Shown: positions 17,431-26,369, counted from the first letter of the stretch. The stretch is DNA of 50,819 nt from Chloroflexota bacterium (GCA_019239775.1 JAFAZN010000144.1:1-50819); one strand, 5' to 3'. Notes: generated from the letters alone by a model not told the origin. Numbers and translations: made by a program.

Positions 17431-19196
17431 TCCGCGCGAACGGCATCGAGGTCACGCGTAACCGCGTACCCCAGCGTCAGCACATGCCTGCCACACAACC
17501 AGATCTGATGCCGTGCCAGCAACTCGGCTCCATCCGACAGGGGGCCGAGGCACCTGGCAGACTCCGGCATATCCGAGGTCCAGACACAAATCGTTTCGTT
17601 GACTGGCAGCCGGAGTGAGAGCCAACCCAGCCGCAGATACACACCTTGGACTCCATTATGGAGCGCGTCCACCGGGAGTGTGCTCAAGCGGAGTCCGCAA
17701 TGACCCTCCGCGCCTGGGAGTGAGTCGAGTCGGAGCAAGCTAGCCAGGTTGCCGCCCGGCAGGGGAAAGGTGATGTGCATCAAGCGCTGGACACCGTCGA
17801 CGTAGGGCGCGTATAGCGCCACGTAGATCGCGCGCCCGGTATCCGCATACGTGCGAATCCAGGCGCGCACGTTTGATCGACCATCCAGTGCCGGCGCGAC
17901 CGGCAAAATGCAACTGGTCAACGCCTCCGCATCCGGAGTATTCGCGACCGGAAAATTCATCTGCTCGACGCGTCGACTGGCGTGCGCGTAGAGGCGCGCT
18001 GGCGCGCTCCACCCGGGCTGCCACTCGGGCGTAATCCGCAAGTTGTATGCGGCGGTATGTTCGTAGAAATCGCGGATGCGTGGATCGATCTGTTGCGGTA
18101 TCAGGTCGGGTCGTGCGTACTCCGCAAAAGCATCCAGCATGCCATGCGGTGTTCCGCTGCCTAACAGTCTGCGCCGACTGAGAAAGTCGGCGCCAATGCG
18201 CCAACCACCACGGATGGAACTCAGGCGCGGCGGCTCGATCGCCCGGTGTGGCGTGGGCTGGAGCCGAGCCAGCGCGACCGTACTCAGGCCCACCCAGCCG
18301 AGGCCGAGCAGGATCCCGTGAACGGGCGCCATGCTGTCGAGGTCGAGGCCGCGGCCTAACGCATACAGCAGTGCGATCACCAGGCCGATCAATCCGGCGG
18401 CGCAGCCGGTCGCGAGCAATGAGCGCGCAACCACGTCATGCACGCGTGGAACAACGGCCATGGCCATTAAACCATTTGAGGCGCCAGCTAGCAGCACGTA
18501 CAGCACCACGCACAACGCGCCAAACCAACCGCCACTCGCGATCCCAAATGCGACCAGGCCCACGCCCAAACAGGTGAGCGGCGCCAGAACGCGATACACG
18601 CGCCAGGTCCGACCATCCGGAGCGAGCAAGCGGCCGGATAACCCGAGCACCACCGACAGCAAGCAACCCGCGAAGTGGAAATGCATCGCCGTGAGCAGCG
18701 TGAGCGGCATCCCAAAACCGAGCCAACTGACGCCGTCGCGTGCGACCAGCAGCCACCAGCCGCCGACCGGCAACGCCATGAACCCGATATCGCAGCATGC
18801 CTCAGCCGCATCGAGCCGCGGCTGCCCCAGCATCCGCAGCAGACCGCGCACACCGAGCACCAGGCATAGTGCAAACCATGGAACAGTCAGAGTCGCGGCG
18901 AGCGCACCGCCAGGCAGCACGAAGGCGGGGACGAGCAGCAGTGCCGTCCACGGCTGCATCCACCGTGCGAATCGAGCCAGGCGATTCGAACTTGCCGCCG
19001 GCGGATCGACCAACTCGAGCACCACCGGTACGAGCACGAGCGCCGCGAACAGCACGGCGCGCGCGGCCCACCACGGCGCACCTCCACCGTCGAGCGGCGT
19101 TGCGCTGGCAGCTACCCACACCACCGCCCCCGCGCCCGCGACAACCAGTCCCGGCCGAGGCCCGAGGCACATACGTGGGAGTGTAGGAGCAGCCAC
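17427..19196 (-). CDS. YndJ-like multipass membrane protein
   Basis: 589 residues. The first ~330 hold about nine or ten membrane helices, including the MHFHFAGCLLSVVLGL segment typical of YndJ-like proteins. The last ~250 residues form a soluble beta-rich domain (RPDLIPQQIDPRIRDFYEHT at its start; ALYAPYVDGVQRLMHITFP within). Family function is unknown. The start is a GTG at 19196, 9 nt after the sulfotransferase stop, so it is the third gene of the NHLP-like precursor / sulfotransferase run. If that run makes a modified peptide, a multipass protein would be the natural export or immunity candidate; that is inference. Confidence 0.75.
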   Translation of the reverse strand: MAAPTLPRMCLGPRPGLVVAGAGAVVWVAASATPLDGGGAPWWAARAVLFAALVLVPVVLELVDPPAASSNRLARFARWMQPWTALLLVPAFVLPGGALAATLTVPWFALCLVLGVRGLLRMLGQPRLDAAEACCDIGFMALPVGGWWLLVARDGVSWLGFGMPLTLLTAMHFHFAGCLLSVVLGLSGRLLAPDGRTWRVYRVLAPLTCLGVGLVAFGIASGGWFGALCVVLYVLLAGASNGLMAMAVVPRVHDVVARSLLATGCAAGLIGLVIALLYALGRGLDLDSMAPVHGILLGLGWVGLSTVALARLQPTPHRAIEPPRLSSIRGGWRIGADFLSRRRLLGSGTPHGMLDAFAEYARPDLIPQQIDPRIRDFYEHTAAYNLRITPEWQPGWSAPARLYAHASRRVEQMNFPVANTPDAEALTSCILPVAPALDGRSNVRAWIRTYADTGRAIYVALYAPYVDGVQRLMHITFPLPGGNLASLLRLDSLPGAEGHCGLRLSTLPVDALHNGVQGVYLRLGWLSLRLPVNETICVWTSDMPESARCLGPLSDGAELLARHQIWLCGRHVLTLGYAVTRDLDAVRAD

Positions 19197-19205
19197 CCGC
19201 GAAGC

Positions 19206-20063
19206 TCAGGACGGTCTCGGGTGACTCCGTAGAAAGTCGGCCAGCGTCAATCGCGGGAAGAATTCGCGCATGAGTTCGCCGCAATAGTGTTCGGCAATCT
19301 CCGCAAGCCAGGCGAAATCAAGATCATGCAGGATCCCATACTTGGTCCTGCCGCGATGTAACCTGCTGAGCTCGGGCGCCAGTGTCTCGGCCGGCACTCC
19401 GACCAGGGCGGCAACCCGCGGCAGGCTGTCCGACAATTCGGATGCCCGCACAATGAGCGAGCGCTCCATCGCCAGGTGCTCCAGGACAAATCGGTTCGTC
19501 CGGGCCCAATAAGTGAGCCCAGCCTCGGCCATGGCCGGTGCCCTCCGCCGCAGATCTGCGGGGCGGTCCGCAAGGTCGGCCTCCCAGCTCGGCCCGAGGA
19601 ATCGCCCGAGGTAGCCGACCAACCACTCAGGTGAGATTGGACCGATGAGCAGCGCCATATTCAGCATGGAGTCCAGCCAGCCAAAGCAGTCGCGGATGAC
19701 GAACACGAACTTCGCGTCTGGAAACTCCTCCGCCAGTGCATCCACGTAGTGGCAGTTGTAGCTGGAGGAATCCATATCCAGGTCGCACAGCGCGTCGCGC
19801 CAGCGCAGGAACGCGCGGAAGTCCGCATCGCCCTTCGCGCCGCGCTCGCGCGCCTCGAGGGCCGCAACCGTCTCCGGGAAGAGCAGCTCGTGCAACGAGC
19901 GGTAGCGCGCAAAGATGCCGGCGACCGAGCGAGTTCCGGTCTTCGCAATACCAACGTTGAATGCCCGGAACTGGCGCGTCGCCGGTCGCGCGTAGACAGG
20001 TAGCGACGCCCGGTCCATTGCAATGTTGGCCGCGGGCTCGCCGGTCGCTACCACCACCCCCAT
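19206..20063 (-). CDS. Sulfotransferase-family protein
   Basis: 285 residues. The N-terminal strand-loop-helix FNVGIAKTGTRSVAGIFARY is the 5'-phosphosulfate loop that binds PAPS (K-T-G-T-x-S type). KFVFVIRDCFGWLDSML matches the 3'-phosphate-binding region, with Arg followed by an acidic residue. The family transfers sulfate from PAPS to a hydroxyl or amine. The ATG at 20063 has GGAGG 6 nt upstream and lies inside the 3' end of the NHLP-like gene (16-bp overlap), so the two proteins are made together. The precursor's tail carries two Tyr residues, which makes the peptide a conceivable substrate, but carbohydrates or lipids are also usual for this family. Confidence 0.82.
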   Translation of the reverse strand: MGVVVATGEPAANIAMDRASLPVYARPATRQFRAFNVGIAKTGTRSVAGIFARYRSLHELLFPETVAALEARERGAKGDADFRAFLRWRDALCDLDMDSSSYNCHYVDALAEEFPDAKFVFVIRDCFGWLDSMLNMALLIGPISPEWLVGYLGRFLGPSWEADLADRPADLRRRAPAMAEAGLTYWARTNRFVLEHLAMERSLIVRASELSDSLPRVAALVGVPAETLAPELSRLHRGRTKYGILHDLDFAWLAEIAEHYCGELMREFFPRLTLADFLRSHPRPS

Positions 20064-20461
20064 CCGCTGCCTCCACCGAATACCGTCCAGTTGCCGTAGA
20101 GGAACCAGCCGTAGCCGCGTACTTCCTCGGTGGGCAGGGCTGCCCGGAGCTGCTCCATCTGCGGCCCGAAGTCTTCCCGCATCGTCTTCGCTGGTTCGCG
20201 TTCGAAGCGCGAGCGGAACTGCGGGTCCGCGTCGGCGCGGGTCAGGACCGCGGTGAGTAGCTCTTTGCGGTGCCGCTTGAACTCGTCCGGCATCTCGGGG
20301 GCCGATCCCTGGCCGTCGCCCAGGACGGAGCGTGGATTGTTGAGGAAGCTGTCGCGGAATTGCGAGTCATCCAGGGCGCGGTTGAATGCTGTGCGCATCT
20401 TTTCCTGCACCTGCCTTTGCCACTCCCTGGCCTCTTCGCGCTCGGTGTTTTGATCAGTCAT
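20048..20461 (-). CDS. Candidate RiPP precursor with two NHLP-like leader units and Gly/Trp tail
   Basis: 137 residues. Two successive segments share the nitrile-hydratase-like leader pattern A.xD.xFR..(F/L)...P: AFNRALDDSQFRDSFLNNP (about 25-43) and VLTRADADPQFRSRFEREP (about 72-90). After EQLRAALPTEEVRG the protein ends in a 22-residue tail rich in Gly and aromatics (YGWFLYGNWTVF, then GGGSGWGWW). That is unlike an enzyme end and like a core peptide. In NHLP families the leader is recognised by maturation enzymes and removed. The gene overlaps the upstream 53-codon frame by 8 bp and the sulfotransferase by 16 bp. No LanM, YcaO or radical-SAM enzyme is visible. Alternative: an ordinary small helical protein of unknown role. 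Confidence 0.6.
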   Translation of the reverse strand: MTDQNTEREEAREWQRQVQEKMRTAFNRALDDSQFRDSFLNNPRSVLGDGQGSAPEMPDEFKRHRKELLTAVLTRADADPQFRSRFEREPAKTMREDFGPQMEQLRAALPTEEVRGYGWFLYGNWTVFGGGSGWGWW

Positions 20462-20615
20462 ATTCCAAGGCTACAGGTATTCTCAGCAGCGGTCTGTCGC
20501 ATGTGCGACAGTTCTCAGCTCCGGCAGCTTCGCGCAGCATCTCGGCCGCTTCGGCAAGATCGACCGCTCGCTCGTGCTGTCCAAGTGCGCTGGCCAGTCC
20601 GGATGAACCCTCCAT
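20454..20615 (-). CDS. Possible 53-residue protein coupled to the NHLP-like gene
   Basis: The frame starting at ATG 20615 is mostly helical (AVDLAEAAEMLREAAG) and ends with a paired-Cys segment, NCRTCDRPLLRIPVALEYD. Its stop overlaps the precursor's start as ATGACTGA, a typical coupling layout. Against it: no clear Shine-Dalgarno, and the third-codon G+C looks lower than in neighbours. The frame stays open further upstream but there overlaps the divergent gene. No family recognised. Confidence 0.38.
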   Translation of the reverse strand: MEGSSGLASALGQHERAVDLAEAAEMLREAAGAENCRTCDRPLLRIPVALEYD

Positions 20616-20873
20616 GTGAACGGCAACGTTACTGTTGGACTTGCGCCTTGCGGTCCTTGGACCTGCGCACATCCACAGTGCGTTCGCCACGAGTTGACAC
20701 CAGCACGGTTTAGCGGGGATGTGCTCGCAGTAGCACGTCAGATTCGTTCCGGGCAGTCCGGCGACTCCCACTTCGCTGGCAGCCCCCGATGCCGGCAGGG
20801 GACCTGGCGCAGCGGCACTGCCAGAATGGGCGGTGACGCCGGCACGGCTGGGCCGGTATGTTCGTGGGCATCT
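20616..20873. other. Divergent intergenic region
   Basis: About 260 bp between the minus-strand peptide run and the plus-strand ferritin-like gene. It should contain both promoters. I see no clear -35/-10 pair or palindrome. Confidence 0.3.
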
Positions 20874-22223
20874 ATGGCAATGACAACCACTACATCGCTC
20901 CAGGACGCCGGTCGCGGGGTCCTCGCCAGCGTACTCGCCTTGCGTGGCACGCGCGCCACGCGCGAGGCGCCGTTGATTATCGAACACCGCGAAGCGCTGT
21001 ACTACATGTTGTGCCTGGCCTCCGAACTCGAGCACGGCATCATGTGCCAGTACCTGTACGCCGCCTTTTCGCTGAAACAGTCTGTGGATGAAGGTCTCAC
21101 CGCGGTGCAGCTCGAGACCGTCGATCGCTGGCGCACGGCCATCTCCCATGTGGCCACCCAGGAGATGTTGCACCTGGCGCTTGTTCAGAATCTGCTGTCC
21201 AGCATTGGCGGCGCCCCGCACTTGACTCGACCAAATCTGCCGCCTCCGCCTGGCCGCTATCCACCGACAGTCTCGCTGGTGTTACTACCGTTCGGCGAAG
21301 CCGCGCTGCGGCACTTCATGTATCTCGAGCGACCCGAAGGCATGTCGCTGGATGACACGTTGCTGAGCGCTGCCGTCGCACGCGCAGTGCCGGCACTGGA
21401 GATCGGGGCGATCGTGCCGCAACTCCAGGACTTTGCCACGATCGGCCATCTGTATCGCTCGATCGAAGAGGGCATCCGTAATCTAGCGGACAAATACGGT
21501 GAACAACGGCTGTTCTGCGGCCCGCCCCGCGCGCAAGCAACTCAGGCGCAATTCGGTTGGAAGGAGCTGGTGACCATCACGGATTGTGCGTCGGCCCAGG
21601 CGGCAATTGACACGATCATCGAGCAGGGTGAGGGCCCGCGCGGCAACTGGCAGAGTGCGCATTTCGGACAGTTCGTCAACATCCTCGACGAGTATTTCGC
21701 GTTGTGGCAGAGCGATCCTGAGTTCGAACCCGCGCGGCCGGTGATGTCTGCCAATGTGCGCGTCCACGAACGCGCCCTCGACGTGCCCTTGATCCGTGAC
21801 ACGATCACCGCCCGCTGCACGGATCTGTTCAACGTCGGGTACGAAGTGCTGCTGCTGGTATTGCAGCGCTACTTTGCCCACACAACCGAAACCGATGCGC
21901 AGCTCGGCGTGCTGGTGGACATCGCGCTCGGGCTAATGTTCGAGGTGATCAAGCCGCTCGGACAGCTGGTGACGCGGCTGCCGGTTGGTCCAGAGTACCC
22001 CGGCCGGACCGCCGGCCCCAGCTTCGAGCTCTTCTACGAAAGTGACTGTGTGCTCCCGCATCAGCGCGCAGCGTGGTACGTGCTGGAGGAGCGGCTGCGC
22101 GATGCCATGGCGTTTGGCGAGCGAATCCGCGCCGATGCACCCCACCTGTCTGCAGTGCTGGCGCCGGTCTCCGCTGCCTTGAACAAATTCGCCGACTCAC
22201 TCGGCGATGGGCAAGCACAATAG
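20874..22223 (+). CDS. VioB-type ferritin-like domain protein
   Basis: 449 residues from the ATG at 20874 (a second ATG at 20880 is equally possible; the longer frame from 20616 lacks support). The N-terminal part matches the ferritin-like fold of iminophenyl-pyruvate dimer synthase (PF12902). Two ExxH motifs lie in paired helices, ASELEHGIMCQYLYAAF and ATQEMLHLALVQNLL, and would supply the metal ligands. Conserved markers HLTRPNLPPPPGRYPP and FGEAALRHFMYLERPEGM follow. The C-terminal half is helical and ends near SFELFYESDCVLPHQRAAW. VioB/RebD relatives couple tryptophan-derived imines; most homologues have no known role. It is a close paralogue of residues 1-420 of the 1207-residue protein at 30611-34234. 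Confidence 0.82.
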   Translation: MAMTTTTSLQDAGRGVLASVLALRGTRATREAPLIIEHREALYYMLCLASELEHGIMCQYLYAAFSLKQSVDEGLTAVQLETVDRWRTAISHVATQEMLHLALVQNLLSSIGGAPHLTRPNLPPPPGRYPPTVSLVLLPFGEAALRHFMYLERPEGMSLDDTLLSAAVARAVPALEIGAIVPQLQDFATIGHLYRSIEEGIRNLADKYGEQRLFCGPPRAQATQAQFGWKELVTITDCASAQAAIDTIIEQGEGPRGNWQSAHFGQFVNILDEYFALWQSDPEFEPARPVMSANVRVHERALDVPLIRDTITARCTDLFNVGYEVLLLVLQRYFAHTTETDAQLGVLVDIALGLMFEVIKPLGQLVTRLPVGPEYPGRTAGPSFELFYESDCVLPHQRAAWYVLEERLRDAMAFGERIRADAPHLSAVLAPVSAALNKFADSLGDGQAQ

Positions 22224-22521
22224 CGGAGGGATTTACAATTGCGGCCTGTGCCCGGCCAAGCGGTTCGTGCGGAAGTAGGATGTACGGGTCACGGCAAGGC
22301 AGTGGGCGCTGGGCGTCGGCGTCCAGACACAGGTTCAGCAGTCCAACATGACAGGTGCGCTTCTGTCACACCGCGAAAGGAGGATCAGCTGTACGAGTTG
22401 ACCGGGCGGCCGCTAATCGCTCGCCAGTAGCGACCGGTCTGATGTCCCCCGCGCGACTCAACCGACCATAAGAGGCAAGGAAGCCATCGTCGAGGTCATT
22501 CGTTCCTGGAGATATTTGCCA
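22224..22521 (+). other. Intergenic region with a small inverted repeat
   Basis: No gene is supported here. TGACAG (22349-22354) and CTGTCA (22363-22368) form a perfect 6-bp inverted repeat, followed by an AAAGGAGG sequence near 22376 that leads to no credible frame. It may be a promoter-proximal operator for the secreted protein downstream. Confidence 0.3.
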
Positions 22522-23979
22522 ATGCGTTATGCCCGGTTGTTGGTAGTCCAGATCCTGGTCGCCATGACACTGCTGCTCGGCGCAAGCCCATCCAGCGCGG
22601 CGGCGCCGAGCTACCAGAACACCGTCACCATTCACTTACCCTCGACACTTAATCAGCTGACATCTTTCGATATTAGCTACGTCGATTCAAGCCTGAGCAC
22701 GTACGTTCTGGCCGATCGGAACAATGCGAGTATTGACGTCTTCGATACGCAAGCTGATCGGTTTGTCCGCGCCAGCGATAGCCTGTTCACCGGACTGGGT
22801 ACCGGACCGGGCTGTAAGACCGGCTCCGGCCCGAACACGAACGGGGGTAGCAGCGGTGGCCCTAACGGTGTGGTCATCATCTCAAATCGTGGCGAGGACG
22901 AGGACCGTTCGCGCGGTGACCTAACGAGCGATGCGGATTCCAGTCATATCGGAGCGAGCGAGGGCCGCAATCGCGGTCAGGCCTGGGCCGGCGACGGAGA
23001 CAGCACGGTGAAGGTCATCGACCTGAACACGGGCGAGCAGGTCGGGTCCAGTATCCCGACCGGTGGCACGTGCCGGGCGGACGAGCTTTGGAGCGACCCC
23101 GTACACAAGGAGATCATGATCGGGAATCCCAATGACGCCGTTGTCCTCCAAACGTTCATCTCGACGGTTGGAACGCCCGGCCCGAACAGCGTCTTGGGTC
23201 AGCTCAAGTTCGATGGGCTTACCAGTTCCCCCTGTGCCCCGGGGACAATACCTGGCGTCGGCACGAGGAGGATATGCCATACGGTCGCGGCGACGGCGGG
23301 CATCGAACAGCCGATCTTCGCGCTTGGCCACTTCTGGGTGGCAATTGGGGCGACATCGGAGAATCCGGGCGGGGAGATTGCCGAAATCGACGCTGACCCT
23401 GACAGTCCGACCGCCTTCCAGCGCATCGGCGCAATCCCGGTAGCCTGCGGCCCGTCTGGGCTGACGTTCATTCCTCCCAACCATGCCGCCGCCGCGTGTG
23501 GTACTGCCGGCGTCCAGTTCTTCGACCTGCAGTCCAAATCGCTTCTTGGGACGAATGTCACCGAGACGGGAGGCGCCGACCAGATTTGGTACGCGAACGG
23601 CAACGTGTATGCGCCCGACAGCAGCGCTACTGCAGGGTGTGCCAGGTCAGTCGCGATCGAGACGACGCCGAACCCACCTGGCTTCCTCGGCGGGCAGACC
23701 AACTCCTGCCTGGCGGTGATCGATGCCAGTTCCAGGACCGTCATCGCCGAAGTGCAGCTGCCCGCCTTCGCTGGATCCCATTCGGTGGCCGTCGATTCAC
23801 GCATCCACCAGGCGTTCGTGCCAGTTCGGGATTCGACGTGCAGTACGCCCGGCGGGTCTAACCCGTGTCCATCGCCGCCGGCCCCGGCCGTTCCGGGCGC
23901 GATCCCGCCCTGCCCGCCGGCGGAGGAGGGTGGCTGCGTACACGACCAGGGCATCGCTGTAGTCCAGTTGGTGCGATAG
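22522..23979 (+). CDS. Secreted beta-propeller-like (YncE/NHL-type) protein
   Basis: 485 residues. A signal peptide (LLVVQILVAMTLLLGASPSS) precedes a long domain of beta-rich repeats. Each has the pattern xxDxxxxxVxVIDxxTxxxx seen in YncE/SMP-30-like propellers, e.g. TYVLADRNNASIDVFDTQ, STVKVIDLNTGEQVGSSIP and SCLAVIDASSRTVIAEVQLP. Cys are frequent (at least ten), with a Pro/Cys-rich tail (PCPSPPAPAVPGAIPPCPP), fitting an extracytoplasmic disulfide-bonded protein. I chose ATG 22522 because GGAG lies about 10 nt upstream; TTG 22516 is open in frame but too near it. No catalytic motif is recognised; a ligand-binding or scaffold role is likely. Confidence 0.75.
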   Translation: MRYARLLVVQILVAMTLLLGASPSSAAAPSYQNTVTIHLPSTLNQLTSFDISYVDSSLSTYVLADRNNASIDVFDTQADRFVRASDSLFTGLGTGPGCKTGSGPNTNGGSSGGPNGVVIISNRGEDEDRSRGDLTSDADSSHIGASEGRNRGQAWAGDGDSTVKVIDLNTGEQVGSSIPTGGTCRADELWSDPVHKEIMIGNPNDAVVLQTFISTVGTPGPNSVLGQLKFDGLTSSPCAPGTIPGVGTRRICHTVAATAGIEQPIFALGHFWVAIGATSENPGGEIAEIDADPDSPTAFQRIGAIPVACGPSGLTFIPPNHAAAACGTAGVQFFDLQSKSLLGTNVTETGGADQIWYANGNVYAPDSSATAGCARSVAIETTPNPPGFLGGQTNSCLAVIDASSRTVIAEVQLPAFAGSHSVAVDSRIHQAFVPVRDSTCSTPGGSNPCPSPPAPAVPGAIPPCPPAEEGGCVHDQGIAVVQLVR

Positions 23980-23999
23980 GGGCGACTCCAGAACTTCTG

Positions 24000-24184
24000 G
24001 GTTTGACGTCAACAACGAAGCTGGGCTCGGTGGACGAAATTCCGCCGAGCCCATTGACCGGCTGGGCAACGCCGTCGGTGAGTGTGAAATCGTGCGCAGA
24101 CTGTCCGTCATCGCGCAGCGTCAATTCGACCGGTTGACCAGCGCGGACCGTGCGCGTTGCGTGCTTCAGTCGTTCAGTCATCAT
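24000..24184 (-). pseudogene. Remnant of a cupredoxin-like domain
   Basis: The frame from 24184 reads TRTVRAGQPVELTLRDDG then SAHDFTLTDG, the N-terminal Greek-key strands of small exported cupredoxins (V.AG.PV.LTL.N....HDF). There is no signal peptide and no C-terminal Cys/His/Met copper site. The frame then runs on into the convergent gene with non-native sequence. Its start overlaps the stop of the AraC/hydrolase remnant, so both came from one older operon. Confidence 0.5.
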
Positions 24185-24497
24185 TCACTCCAGATTGGGT
24201 ACTGGTGGAGAAAACCTCGAGAAGCGCGGCTGTCCGCGTCGGATCCTCGACCATGGGCGAGTGACCAACACCGTCCAACAACTCGACTCGCGCTTTGGCC
24301 GCCAGCGGCTCGACGCGAAGGCGCCCGTGACGGTCAACCATCCGCTGCCAAGCGTATGAAACCTCCGGGTCGACCCCTCGGCCTGCCTCGAGACGCCGAC
24401 CGAGTGCACCTTCAGCAATCGCGAACCGGTCCTCCCACGACGTGGCATCGCGCAATTGCTCCTGGATCCGTCTGGCCTCACTGGACCAAACGCAAAG
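24174..24497 (-). pseudogene. Chimeric remnant: AraC-regulator piece joined to alpha/beta-hydrolase C-terminus
   Basis: The open frame begins right after a stop at 24498-24500 and has no ATG. Its first part (TSWEDRFAIAEGALGRRL ... DPEVSYAWQRMVD) matches the linker between the sensor and HTH of AraC-family regulators (the W..RF....L..RL....EV..AW pattern). The last part (RVELLDGVGHSPMVEDP) is the catalytic-His region of an alpha/beta hydrolase. The two are joined in frame around LAAKARVELL, so a deletion probably fused two genes. A functional product is unlikely. Confidence 0.5.
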
Positions 24498-24532
24498 TCA
24501 CGAGCGGGGCCAGCGGATGGCGCGTCGCCATA

Positions 24533-26335
24533 CTACGGAGCCGGCGCGACGAGAACAGTTGTGCGTGCTGCGAAACCGGTTGAGGACACGAGCGGAGGCA
24601 GCTCGGCGCCAGCCCAGTCGGAGTAGACGATGAACTTGAACGGGTTGAGCTGTTGATACAGTTCGCGTAGCCGGTCGAGCGCCTGGCGGCGGAGTGCAAG
24701 CAGCTCCGGGCTCGACGGATAGCACAGGAGTCCGAGCTCGACGAGCTTGTGAGCGAGGGTAGCGTCACCCTGGGCCAGGAGTGTCGTGGCACTCCGGACA
24801 AAGGCTTGCTCGTTGCCTCCGGCCAGGAGGTTGAGGGCCGCCGCCCACTCCGCTGGAGCGAGCTCTTCGATGCCTTCACCGTCTGGTTTCCAATAACCGG
24901 TGCGCTGGTCATAGACGCGTTTAATGACGTTGTCGCGCATGACGATGAATGGCAGAACAGCCGCCGGATGCGCCTGGAGGACGTCGGGCAAGTAGTTCTG
25001 ATGGAGGAGGTCGACGAGCGTGCGGCCGGTGCGGATGCCCTCCACGACGTCTGCGTGGAGTGCCTCCAGCGCGGCCTTCAAGCCCGGGAGGACCTGGATC
25101 GTGAACAGCCGCGTGAGTGGCGGATGGCCGTGGATGAGCAATGCCGGATCGAGGCCCTGGATAACGTCCATTGCGTCCAGCAGACCTTCGAGCGAACCCT
25201 CGGGCAGAAACGGTGCGCCGAGTTGCGGCATGGCGACATCGCCGACAAACACCACGCCGCTCGCCGGCAGATGAACCAGCAGACCATCCGCCGTCTCGCC
25301 GCCTGCCACCGGCACCAACGCGAACTCCACGTCACCGATCGTCAGACATTCGGGTGCGGCCACCAGCCGGTCTGGGTGCAGCCCGAAGGTCGGCTTTTCA
25401 GCACCGCCAAAGAACGCTCTTACTTGGACTCCAGTCCCGTTCATGATGCGTAGCTCGTCGGCGAATTTCGCACTGGCGATGACCTGCACGCCCGGCTCGG
25501 CCAGCGCGGCCAATCCGCCGATGTGATCAAAGTGGGCGTGGGTGACGATGACGTGCGTGATCGGCAGCGAGGAGATCTTGCGTAGCTCGGCGAGTGCGGC
25601 CTGGACGTGGTTTGGAGACGAGCCCGCGTCGATCGCGACGATGCCCTCGCTGGTCAGTACGAAGGCGAAGTCGGCGAAGTCGTAGCCCTGGGCGACGTAG
25701 ATCCGCGGCGCCATCTCCACAAGTTTGGGCTGCACGAAGCGGTACCCGTCGGCAGCGGTCATCCATGCATCGGTGGTGAACTGAGGTGCCTCGTCGCTGA
25801 GGGACGCATAGCCGGAGCGCTCCAGCGCGGTTTGCGCTTGCAGCGTGCGGCCGAGCGTGGTGTACGCCTTGGCCAGCCCGCGATACGCACCGCGCAGCAG
25901 GCCATTCGGAAAGAGCTCATGGTGTTCGAGCACCCACTCCAGATCTGCGACTGCGGTGTCCGCGCGCCCGAGGACGAGGGGCGCGTCGGCGAGGGCGATA
26001 CCGCGAAAATAGGTGGTCAGGCCGGGCGCCTGGGCAACCGCCCGATCGAGTTTGGCGATCGCGTCGTTGAGCCAGGGCAAGCGCTGGATCTCCGGCTGCG
26101 ATCGCGTCAGGCGAGCCTGGAATAGGCCTTCGAGCGCGAACAGCAGCGGCTGCTCCGGGTGGGCGGTGGCGCGTTCCTGGAAATAGGCGAAGCCGTCGTG
26201 GTCGCGGCGGGAGGCGAGGAACTGGCCGACGAGGCTGATGAGGGTCTGGGAGTCGGGATTGGGCCAGCGAACGGCGACTTTGAGGGCGTCGAGGGTGAGG
26301 TCGGGTGTGATCGCGTGGGTGTGCGGGCGGCTCAT
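24533..26335 (-). CDS. Alkylsulfatase-like MBL-fold hydrolase with TPR-like N-terminus
   Basis: 600 residues. Residues ~20-190 are helical, TPR-like. The metallo-beta-lactamase domain follows, with THAHFDHIGGLAAL giving the zinc-binding HxHxDH set (near residue 265) and later metal ligands in FVGDVAMPQ and LIHGHPPL. Residues ~490-570 (LLAQGDATLAHKLVELGLL ... ALDRLRELYQQLNPFKF) match the alkyl-sulfatase dimerisation domain. The SCP2-like domain of SdsA1/BDS1 is absent or reduced. The likely reaction is hydrolysis of a sulfate or phosphate ester, with the exact substrate open. ATG 26335 has GGAGAG about 9 nt upstream. It is divergent from the Rieske oxygenase gene across a palindromic operator. 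Confidence 0.82.
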   Translation of the reverse strand: MSRPHTHAITPDLTLDALKVAVRWPNPDSQTLISLVGQFLASRRDHDGFAYFQERATAHPEQPLLFALEGLFQARLTRSQPEIQRLPWLNDAIAKLDRAVAQAPGLTTYFRGIALADAPLVLGRADTAVADLEWVLEHHELFPNGLLRGAYRGLAKAYTTLGRTLQAQTALERSGYASLSDEAPQFTTDAWMTAADGYRFVQPKLVEMAPRIYVAQGYDFADFAFVLTSEGIVAIDAGSSPNHVQAALAELRKISSLPITHVIVTHAHFDHIGGLAALAEPGVQVIASAKFADELRIMNGTGVQVRAFFGGAEKPTFGLHPDRLVAAPECLTIGDVEFALVPVAGGETADGLLVHLPASGVVFVGDVAMPQLGAPFLPEGSLEGLLDAMDVIQGLDPALLIHGHPPLTRLFTIQVLPGLKAALEALHADVVEGIRTGRTLVDLLHQNYLPDVLQAHPAAVLPFIVMRDNVIKRVYDQRTGYWKPDGEGIEELAPAEWAAALNLLAGGNEQAFVRSATTLLAQGDATLAHKLVELGLLCYPSSPELLALRRQALDRLRELYQQLNPFKFIVYSDWAGAELPPLVSSTGFAARTTVLVAPAP

Positions 26336-26369
26336 GGCGGTCTCTCTCCAAAGTGGTCACTTCTGTTTC

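Noticed and set aside
18331-19224. 297-residue plus-strand frame
   Set aside because: It lies opposite the YndJ-like gene, is Pro/Thr/Arg-rich without domains, and is a GC-driven shadow frame.
20616-21221. N-terminal extension of the 53-codon minus-strand frame to 255 residues
   Set aside because: The upstream part is antisense to the ferritin-like gene. Only the last 53 codons could be real.
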